From Candidatus Opimibacter skivensis (GTDB lineage: Bacteria; Bacteroidota; Bacteroidia; Chitinophagales; Saprospiraceae), in NCBI GenBank assembly GCA_016721905.1, contig JADKHH010000023.1:124001-188000 (forward strand): DNA of 64,000 bases, written 5' to 3'. Within the stretch, counting starts at the first letter, position 1, and each line of letters begins with the position of its first letter. The notes under the pieces were generated by a model. That model was given only the letters and a program-made list of their open reading frames with translations, did no database searches and was not told the origin of the DNA. The translations under genes and the position numbers were made by a program. This document shows, in pieces, positions 17,675 through 24,002 of the stretch.

Positions 17675-17752
17675 TGGATTTTGTTGAGGATCAACAGGTG
17701 ACAATGGCCTGAACTCAGTTTATTTCAATCACATTATAAATCATACTTCAAC

Positions 17753-17908
17753 ATGGGAAATTTATTAAACATCATCATCGCTGTCTTGATCATTGGATGG
17801 TTAGTCGGCTTCGTTGGATATAATGCAGGTGGACTGATCCATCTCCTCCTGGTCATTGCCGTCATCGTTATCCTGGTCAGGATCATTCAGGGCAGACGCG
17901 TTGTCTGA
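17753..17908 (+). CDS. lmo0937-family small membrane protein
   Basis: This 51-residue gene runs from ATG at 17753 to TGA at 17906-17908. The sequence is two hydrophobic helices separated by GYNAGGLIHLL, ending in the basic tail RIIQGRRVV. The pattern LLNIIIAVLIIGWLVGF...GGLIHLLLVIAVIVILVRII matches the lmo0937 family, tiny proteins often found beside stress genes in Bacteroidota. It lies between the 17360 gene and a barrel gene on the same strand, so it is probably co-transcribed. It escapes length filters because of its size. Confidence 0.8.
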   Translation: MGNLLNIIIAVLIIGWLVGFVGYNAGGLIHLLLVIAVIVILVRIIQGRRVV

Positions 17909-17970
17909 CCTTATACATTGGTCTATCAACCGGCTAATGATTTAGTTTCACTTTTTAGAATAACAAGACT

Positions 17971-18648
17971 ATGCAATTCGCATCTCATAAGTTCATTGTA
18001 GCGCTATCGCTATTTGTTTTACTGGCCTTCCTGCCTCAGATTTCAAACGCTCAGAAAGGGGAGTTCGGCGTACGTTTTATGCCCACTATTTCATCGCTGG
18101 ATGTTCAGTCCTCATCAGGTGGACAAATTTCAGGTGATGCCACCGTTGGGTTTGGAGCAGGCATCTTCCTTGGATTTAATTTCTCAGATAATTTTGGTCT
18201 GCAGGGAGAAGCGATCTATAGTACCCTGAATCAAAAGTATACAGAAGACGATGTTGAAAAGGAAATTAAACTGGAATACATCAATATTCCATTATTACTT
18301 TCTTTCAACACCGGCAAGTTAAAGCCAGTCAATTTTAATGTTGTCGCAGGTCCGCAGATTGGGATCAGTGTAGGCAGCGAACTGTTTACATCCGATGGAG
18401 GTGATCCGGATAATGAGGCCGTCCTGTCCGTTAAGAAAGGAGATCTTGGATTTGCCTACGGAGCCGGATTTGATTTCGGACTCAATGCAGCCAGGACATT
18501 CCGCCTGGGCTTAGGTTTCAGAGGTGTATATGGTTTGATCGACATCAGCGATAACAGTAATAACAACAGCACCAATTCTTACTACGTATTGGATAAAGCA
18601 CATATCAAAACCTACTCAGCTTATTTAGGCGTTTCCTTTTTGTTCTGA
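17971..18648 (+). CDS. Outer-membrane beta-barrel protein, PorT/OMP_b-brl-like
   Basis: A 225-residue protein with a signal peptide (LFVLLAFLPQISNAQ, cleavage about residue 27) and an eight- to ten-stranded barrel pattern. It includes GFGAGIFLGFNFSDNFGLQ, KLEYINIPLLLSF and GPQIGISVG segments and ends in Phe (AYLGVSFLF), as is usual for barrels inserted by BamA. It matches the common 'outer membrane beta-barrel / porin family' type. It follows the lmo0937-type gene by 62 bp and is closed by the terminator at 18694. Confidence 0.8.
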   Translation: MQFASHKFIVALSLFVLLAFLPQISNAQKGEFGVRFMPTISSLDVQSSSGGQISGDATVGFGAGIFLGFNFSDNFGLQGEAIYSTLNQKYTEDDVEKEIKLEYINIPLLLSFNTGKLKPVNFNVVAGPQIGISVGSELFTSDGGDPDNEAVLSVKKGDLGFAYGAGFDFGLNAARTFRLGLGFRGVYGLIDISDNSNNNSTNSYYVLDKAHIKTYSAYLGVSFLF

Positions 18649-18693
18649 GCACCATTTTTACTGAAGGGATTCAATTTCAATTATATTGCATTT

Positions 18694-18722
18694 AACCCGT
18701 TTTCCCAAAGACGGGTTTTTTT
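18694..18722 (+). terminator. Terminator after the barrel gene
   Basis: AACCCGT (18694-18700) pairs with ACGGGTT (18711-18717) and is followed by seven T, 45 bp past the stop of the barrel gene. Confidence 0.85.
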
Positions 18723-18738
18723 ATCCCGGATACCGAAA

Positions 18739-18804
18739 GTGTGAATCGTGTAATTCTTCTGTAGAATAGTATAAATCATTCACGCCTCTCCGCAGGTATC
18801 TTTA
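18739..18804 (+). promoter_or_regulatory. Stress-cluster promoter motif, copy 2
   Basis: GTGTGAAT at 18739, TGTAAT at 18749 and TATAAA at 18770 (21-bp period), then TATCTTTA at 18797-18804. The next ATG is at 18830. The half-sites are weaker than in the other copies but the spacing is exact. Confidence 0.7.
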
Positions 18805-18829
18805 CTATTATCAATATAAAACCACCTCT

Positions 18830-19015
18830 ATGTCATTAGTTTCAGTATTGCTCGTATTGATCGTTGTAGGCGTTATCCTATGGTTGGTCAATACCTACAT
18901 TCCGATGGATCGGAAGATTAAAAACATCCTGAATGTCGTTGTTGTCATCGTTGTTGTATTATGGCTATTGCGCGCATTTGGAGTGTTGGATTCACTGAAT
19001 AGTATCCGTATATAA
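18830..19015 (+). CDS. Thivi_2564-family small membrane protein
   Basis: A 61-residue protein with two hydrophobic helices. The first (SVLLVLIVVGVILWLVNTYI) runs into PMDRKIKNILNVVVVIVVVLWLLRAFGVL. The LIVVGV.LWL.N.YIPM...IK.ILN pattern is that of the Thivi_2564 family. Like lmo0937-type proteins, it is of unknown function and often found with stress genes. It has its own copy of the shared promoter motif and a 163-bp gap before the next gene. Confidence 0.8.
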   Translation: MSLVSVLLVLIVVGVILWLVNTYIPMDRKIKNILNVVVVIVVVLWLLRAFGVLDSLNSIRI

Positions 19016-19178
19016 TGATTCCTTTACAGGATGGCTAATCTGTGACCGGGCCCCCATTGGGCTCACCATGTTTCCATGCTGTCAAAAGATATCATCTATA
19101 CATGAGATCTGAAGGGTAAGGGCCTTGAGAACACCCCCTTTTCATTTCGTTTTAATGCATATTCTAAAGATTAATGCT

Positions 19179-19613
19179 ATGAAATTTCCTACGAGTCACG
19201 TCACCCTGATGCTGTTAAGTGTTGCGGCTTCATTTTTGATGACTTCCTGCTCCAGTAAGTCAGCATTTCAAACCTCAAGCGTCATACCGGCTGCAAGAGG
19301 TTATGTCAACGTTAAGCAGGATCGTGATCAAAACTATATCATCCAGGTGAAGCTGGATTATCTGTCGGAGGCAGATCGCCTGGATCCTCCCAAAAAGACT
19401 TATGTCATCTGGATGGAAAGCAGCAATAATGCCACCAAGAATATCGGACAGATCAATAGTTCCACCGGATTTATGTCCAATAATCTCAAAGCTGATTTTC
19501 AGACATCTTCATCCTACAAGCCTGATCGCATTTATATTACGGCAGAGGATGATGGAACCGTATCCTACCCTGGCCCCGTCATCGTGCTGACAACCGGTAG
19601 ATTGAAGGGTTAA
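19179..19613 (+). CDS. Small lipoprotein of unknown function
   Basis: The chosen ATG (MKFPTS) gives 144 residues and a proper lipoprotein signal with lipobox LMTSC (Cys about residue 25). An in-frame upstream ATG at 19125 would bury the signal. The mature part has YVNVKQDRDQNYIIQVKLDYL and TYVIWMESSNNATKNIGQI, a beta-sandwich-like pattern. Its function is unknown. It has no copy of the shared promoter motif of its own and may be read from the one at 18739. Confidence 0.7.
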   Translation: MKFPTSHVTLMLLSVAASFLMTSCSSKSAFQTSSVIPAARGYVNVKQDRDQNYIIQVKLDYLSEADRLDPPKKTYVIWMESSNNATKNIGQINSSTGFMSNNLKADFQTSSSYKPDRIYITAEDDGTVSYPGPVIVLTTGRLKG

Positions 19614-19773
19614 GTAAATCATCTCATATCATTTTAGATCAACATCTTCCATACCAATAGGACTTCCTGCCACTTCCTTATCTATTGGTATATACAGTTA
19701 GCAACATAAGCGTGTACCCCGGTAGCATGCCTATGTTGCTAGCTGTTTATAATAATAGGCTTACAATGTTGAT

Positions 19774-19838
19774 GTGGGAATGTTATAACACTTGTGTGCA
19801 ATTGTATAACCCTGATCTTCTTCCTTCAAAGACCTTTG
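19774..19838 (+). promoter_or_regulatory. Stress-cluster promoter motif, copy 3
   Basis: GTGGGAAT at 19774, TATAAC at 19784 and 19805 (21-bp period), then GACCTTTG at 19831-19838. The ATG of the DUF3494 gene is at 19882. Confidence 0.75.
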
Positions 19839-19881
19839 CGGTGTTAAAATTCTTTAACAATAAATTTCGGAACACTTGAAA

Positions 19882-20934
19882 ATGAGTTCATTATTACCTA
19901 CCCTCTTTTTAGCATCCGTCCTCCTCTTTACGGGATGCCAGAAAGATGATTACGAAGAGATTATCGGTGTTTGCCCTGTTGTATTAACTACCGATCCTTC
20001 TAATCTGTCACTAAACGTTCCATTGGACAAAACCGTGACCATCCGTTTCAATACAGAGATGAATCCGGCGACGATCAACAGCACGTCTATCCTATTAGTG
20101 GGCAGTGATACACTACCTGGCACAGTGACGTATTCAGGTACGACTGCTTCTTTTAATCCATCGTTGAATCTGGAGCCTTTTACAGTTTATACCGGAACAG
20201 TGACAACTTCTGTAAAAGATATTACAGGTAATGCCATGCAGCAAAAATATGTCTGGACATTTAATACAGGTGCTGCGGGTGTAAATATGGGATCAACTTC
20301 CAGATTTGCAATTCTGGCCGCTACTGGTATCAATAGCACAGGTTTCAGTGAAGTGCACGATGCGGATATGGGTGTTAGCCCGGGACTTCGATCTTCTATA
20401 GTCGGATTTCCACTTGGTGAGGTGATCAATGGTTCTGTTTTTGCCGCAGATGACCTCTTTCCATCTGGAATTCCAGCCATGTTGCTACAAGCTCACGAGG
20501 ATCTCTCGACAGCCTATTCCTTTGCACAAAATGCTACCTCTCCAACAGTGACCATTATCTCTGGTGACCTTGGTGGACGGACATTGGTGCCCGGCATCTA
20601 TAAATCAACCACTACCACATTCATTGAGAATGGAAATCTGACACTGAATGCTAACGGTGATCCTAACGCGTTTTGGATTTTTCAGATGTCTTCAGATTTT
20701 TTCACACAAGGTGGAACAGGTGGTGATGTTATCCTGACGGGCGGAGCGCAGGCCAGGAATATATTTTGGCAAATGGACGGTTCAGCTATTCTTGGAAATA
20801 GTACATCCTTTAAAGGAACTATACTAGGAGCAACCACTTTGCGCATGAATGCCAATGCTACTATTGATGGCAGATTGCTTTCGAAAAATGGCACAGTAGT
20901 GTTAAGCCAAGCCAATATTATCCATAAGCCATAA
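19882..20934 (+). CDS. Ice-binding-like (DUF3494) lipoprotein with Ig-like domain
   Basis: The 350-residue lipoprotein has lipobox LFTGC (Cys about 19). A Big_5/SbsA-type Ig-like domain (about 30-130, KTVTIRFNTEMNPATINSTSI) is followed by a DUF3494 domain (about 135-350). Its hallmarks are FAILAATGINSTG, GDLGGRTLVPGIYKS and the C-terminal AQARNIFWQMDGSAILG...FKGTILGA. DUF3494 proteins include ice-binding proteins and adhesins in many non-polar bacteria, so ice binding is not implied. I chose ATG at 19882; a TTG two codons earlier is possible. It is followed 10 bp later by an OmpA gene, so both form an operon under promoter copy 3. Confidence 0.85.
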   Translation: MSSLLPTLFLASVLLFTGCQKDDYEEIIGVCPVVLTTDPSNLSLNVPLDKTVTIRFNTEMNPATINSTSILLVGSDTLPGTVTYSGTTASFNPSLNLEPFTVYTGTVTTSVKDITGNAMQQKYVWTFNTGAAGVNMGSTSRFAILAATGINSTGFSEVHDADMGVSPGLRSSIVGFPLGEVINGSVFAADDLFPSGIPAMLLQAHEDLSTAYSFAQNATSPTVTIISGDLGGRTLVPGIYKSTTTTFIENGNLTLNANGDPNAFWIFQMSSDFFTQGGTGGDVILTGGAQARNIFWQMDGSAILGNSTSFKGTILGATTLRMNANATIDGRLLSKNGTVVLSQANIIHKP

Positions 20935-20944
20935 ACGTATAAAC

Positions 20945-22981
20945 ATGAAAAGTATAAATATAAATACAGAAGCACCGGCGAAGGCCTTGTGCTTCCTTAA
21001 AGCTTCTTTCCGGACTGTTTCATTAGTGATCATTATCTGGACTGGCATACTTACTGGTTCTTCCATCCAGGCACAAGCAGTTCAATATACTACGCCCTCC
21101 TGGTGGTTTGGTGTAGCTGGTGGAGCCAATTTTAATTTTTACCGTGGATCTACGCAAAAACTCACTGCGGATTTTACAGCACCTGTTGCATTTGATGAAG
21201 GTAACGGAGTCTCCTTATATCTGGCCCCACTGGTGGAGTATCATGCTCCTGGTACCGCACTGGGCTTTATGTTCCAGGCAGGATATGACAGCCGGAGTAG
21301 TGCCTACAAGACGCAGATCACACCGTGTAATTGCCCTGCTGATTTGACGATGAGGTTGAGTTATATCACCGTTGAACCTAGTATTCGACTGGCACCTTTT
21401 CATGGGAACTTCTATCTGTTTGGGGGCCCAAGGCTTGCCTTTAATGTTGAAAAATCCTTCACCTATGAATTAGGTATTAATCCGGATTTTCCTGATCAGG
21501 AACCAACTCCTGATATCAAAGGGGATTTGAGTGATGTGAACAAGACACTGGTGTCTATGCAAATAGGAGCCGGATATGATATACCATTATCCCGACAGTA
21601 TGCAAAGAGTCAATTTGTTATTTCACCCTTTGTATCGTTCCATCCATATTTCGGACAAGCGCCTCGTGACATCGAAACATGGAATGTGACAACTGTCAGA
21701 GTTGGTGCAGCCTTCAAGTTTGGCCATGGTCAAATGATACCAGCGCCGGCTATTGTAGAGGGATTACCTGTAGAGCCGGAATTCCAGTTTTCCGTTTATT
21801 CACCCGCCAATAAGCCAGTGGATGAATTTGTCACTGAAACTTTTCCAGTCAGGAATTATGTATTCTTTGATCTGGGTTCAACAGCAATACCTGACAGATA
21901 TGTAACCTTGATAAAGTCCCAGGTAAAGGATTTCCGTGAAGATCAAATAGAACTGTTCAGACCAAAAAACACTTCAGGCCGTTCAGAGCGCCAAATGGTA
22001 GTTTACTACAATGTCCTGAATATCCTGGGTGACAGGATGGCCAAAGATCAAGCTGCAACGATTACACTCGTAGGCTCCTCTGAAAAGAGCCCTGAAGATG
22101 GACGCGCCATGGCTGAATCGATCAGGGATTACCTTGTTAACGTGTTTGGTATTACATCAACCAGAATCAACATTGAAGGTCGTGATAAACCTAAAATTCC
22201 TTCAGAACAACCAGGTGGAACGCTTGAACTGGATCTCCTTCGTGCAGGTGACCGCAGAGTGTCTATCGAGAGTGGCTCTCCTGCCATGTTGATGGAGTTT
22301 CAGACTGGTCCTAATGCTCCACTGAAGCCTGTTCAACTCAAGGCGCCTCAGCAAGCACCTATGAATACGTATACCTCCTTTGACGTAAAGGGCGCTAGTA
22401 AAGCTTTCAAATCCTGGTCCCTGGAAGTGAAAGATGAAAAAGGCAAAATCCAGAAATTTGGCCCCTATACAAATGATAAAGTCAGTTTGTCCGGAGAATC
22501 TATTCTGGGAACCCGCCCGATGGGTGACTACAGAGTGACCATGGTTGGATTGACCAATGAGGGTACAACCGTCAGGCGCGAGGTGCCGGTACATGTAGTA
22601 CTCTGGTCTCCTACCGGTTACAGAAATGGCGCGAGATATAGCATCCTGTATGAATTTAATGAATCCAAAGCGATCGCGATGTATGAAAAGTATATCAGTG
22701 ATATCGTCACCCCAAATATCCCAAATGGCGGAGTGGTCCTGGTTCGTGGTTATACGGACATTATCGGTGATGAAGCCAATAATCATGAATTATCCCATGC
22801 CCGTGCAAACGATGTGAAAGGGATGCTTGAAAGCAGCCTGGCTAAAGCGGGTAAAACAGATGTCAAGATTGAGGTAAAGGCCTATGGTGAAGATGAAGCA
22901 ATGTCACCTTTTGAAAACAAGTATCCTGAAGAACGTTTTTACAACCGAACGGTCATCATTGATATCCTTCCGAACAAGTAG
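20945..22981 (+). CDS. OmpA-family outer-membrane protein with beta-barrel and two OmpA-like modules
   Basis: The 678-residue precursor has a long N-terminal region before the signal core (VIIIWTGILTGSSIQAQA, cleavage about 40). A barrel (about 50-260, starting WWFGVAGGANFNFYRG) is followed by an OmpA-like region around residues 320-440 (ITLVGSSEKS, DRRVSIE). A second OmpA domain at about 560-678 carries VVLVRGYTDIIGD and NNHELSHARANDVKG. OmpA domains bind peptidoglycan non-covalently and would tie the barrel to the cell wall. It directly follows the DUF3494 lipoprotein gene and ends at the terminator at 23021. Confidence 0.85.
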   Translation: MKSININTEAPAKALCFLKASFRTVSLVIIIWTGILTGSSIQAQAVQYTTPSWWFGVAGGANFNFYRGSTQKLTADFTAPVAFDEGNGVSLYLAPLVEYHAPGTALGFMFQAGYDSRSSAYKTQITPCNCPADLTMRLSYITVEPSIRLAPFHGNFYLFGGPRLAFNVEKSFTYELGINPDFPDQEPTPDIKGDLSDVNKTLVSMQIGAGYDIPLSRQYAKSQFVISPFVSFHPYFGQAPRDIETWNVTTVRVGAAFKFGHGQMIPAPAIVEGLPVEPEFQFSVYSPANKPVDEFVTETFPVRNYVFFDLGSTAIPDRYVTLIKSQVKDFREDQIELFRPKNTSGRSERQMVVYYNVLNILGDRMAKDQAATITLVGSSEKSPEDGRAMAESIRDYLVNVFGITSTRINIEGRDKPKIPSEQPGGTLELDLLRAGDRRVSIESGSPAMLMEFQTGPNAPLKPVQLKAPQQAPMNTYTSFDVKGASKAFKSWSLEVKDEKGKIQKFGPYTNDKVSLSGESILGTRPMGDYRVTMVGLTNEGTTVRREVPVHVVLWSPTGYRNGARYSILYEFNESKAIAMYEKYISDIVTPNIPNGGVVLVRGYTDIIGDEANNHELSHARANDVKGMLESSLAKAGKTDVKIEVKAYGEDEAMSPFENKYPEERFYNRTVIIDILPNK

Positions 22982-23020
22982 TAGCGTTACCTAAAGATTA
23001 CCCCAGAAAACCAATTTCAT

Positions 23021-23060
23021 AGAGATGGGCAGGAACTCAACTTCCTGCCCATTCTCTTTT
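23021..23060 (+). terminator. Terminator after the OmpA gene
   Basis: ATGGGCAGGAA (23025-23035) pairs with TTCCTGCCCAT (23042-23052); flanking AGAG/CTCT extends the stem with one bulge, and TTTT follows. Confidence 0.85.
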
Positions 23061-23075
23061 GAGCGGGCATGTAAA

Positions 23076-23141
23076 GTGTGAATTATATAACTATTCGGAA
23101 AGATTATGTAACGACCACGACACTGGCAGGAAGTAGTTTTA
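23076..23141 (+). promoter_or_regulatory. Stress-cluster promoter motif, copy 4
   Basis: GTGTGAAT at 23076, TATAAC at 23086 and TGTAAC at 23107 (21-bp period), then TAGTTTTA at 23134-23141. The CsbD-like gene starts at 23176. Confidence 0.75.
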
Positions 23142-23175
23142 CACCATTAGAAATAACAAATCACAAGTTCTGCAA

Positions 23176-23361
23176 ATGACACCTAAAGAAGAAAAATTGG
23201 CCTGGATACTGGAAAAAAGGAAGATCAGACAACGATATGTCTTTTTAACAGATAAGGACCTTGCTTTCGAAGAGGGTAAGAAAGATGTCATGCTCGGTAA
23301 GTTGCAAAAACGGCTTGGCAAGACAAAGGAACAGTTGCTCGAGATCATAGCGGCGCTTTGA
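23176..23361 (+). CDS. CsbD-like general stress protein
   Basis: A 61-residue, highly charged soluble protein. FLTDKDLAFEEGKKDVMLG followed by KLQKRLGKTKEQL matches the CsbD core (LTDDDL...GK.D.L.GKLQ.R.G..KEE). CsbD proteins are small, general-stress-induced and of unknown mechanism. Presence here, behind the shared promoter motif, is the best reason to read the whole cluster as a stress regulon. A hairpin at 23384 lies before the next gene. Confidence 0.75.
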   Translation: MTPKEEKLAWILEKRKIRQRYVFLTDKDLAFEEGKKDVMLGKLQKRLGKTKEQLLEIIAAL

Positions 23362-23383
23362 TCATCAGCATTACGTAGGAGTA

Positions 23384-23416
23384 CCGTTTGCCGGCTGACC
23401 CGGTAAACGGATTTTT
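23384..23416 (+). terminator. Hairpin between the CsbD-like gene and the lipoprotein
   Basis: CCGTTTGCCGG (23384-23394) pairs, with one mismatch, with CCGGTAAACGG (23400-23410) and is followed by ATTTTT. It may terminate or attenuate before the 23453 gene. Confidence 0.6.
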
Positions 23417-23452
23417 AAAACTTATTAAAAATCAAATAAACCCATAGTGAAT

Positions 23453-23920
23453 ATGAAAACATTAGTGATAAACTTTTTCGTCTCCCTGCTGATACTTGCA
23501 GCGGCTATACTCGGTGGATGTCAATCCTCTGCGGAAAAAGTAGATGCAGCAAAAGAGAATGTAGATGAAGCGAAAGAAGAATTGCAGGAAGTGAAAGCGG
23601 AAGTCCAGGCCGATGCCATTAAAGTGGCTAACGCAGAAGAATGGAGAGTTTTCAAAAGCGATGCGGAAATCAAAATCAAGGAGAATGAAGTCCGTATTGG
23701 TGAGTTGAAAGTAAAAATGAAGAAATCAGGAAAAACTTTTGATGCGATGTATGAGAAAAACATCATTGCGCTGGAGGAAAAGAATAAAGATTTGAAAACG
23801 CGCATCGCCAGCTACGAGACAAATCAAAGTGACTGGGATGCCTTCACCCGTGAGTTTAATCATGATATGGATGAACTAGGTCAGGCATTGAAAGATCTGA
23901 CGGTCAACAATAAAAATTAA
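23453..23920 (+). CDS. Helical lipoprotein, sll1863-like stress family
   Basis: A 155-residue lipoprotein with lipobox ILGGC (Cys about residue 22), followed by an all-helical Lys/Glu-rich coiled coil (KVDAAKENVDEAKEELQEVK and on) and a conserved C-terminal WDAFTREFNHDMDELGQAL. That C-terminus resembles proteins annotated as sll1863-family stress response proteins. I chose ATG at 23453 over the GTG two codons before. It follows the CsbD-like gene on the same strand and ends at the terminator at 23943. Exact role unknown. Confidence 0.7.
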   Translation: MKTLVINFFVSLLILAAAILGGCQSSAEKVDAAKENVDEAKEELQEVKAEVQADAIKVANAEEWRVFKSDAEIKIKENEVRIGELKVKMKKSGKTFDAMYEKNIIALEEKNKDLKTRIASYETNQSDWDAFTREFNHDMDELGQALKDLTVNNKN

Positions 23921-23942
23921 GGAGAGGGTCTTCTGAGAATTA

Positions 23943-23966
23943 GGCGGGCTATATGCCCGCCTTTTT
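23943..23966 (+). terminator. Terminator closing the stress cluster
   Basis: GGCGGGC (23943-23949) pairs with GCCCGCC (23955-23961) across a TATAT loop, followed by five T. Confidence 0.92.
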
Positions 23967-24002
23967 CTATTTTAGGCAGGCACTGTCTGAACATCCTGAG
24001 TG

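Noticed and set aside
19882..20934. Calling the DUF3494 protein an antifreeze protein
   Set aside because: The domain is widespread in non-cold bacteria, and an ice-binding face cannot be read from sequence alone.
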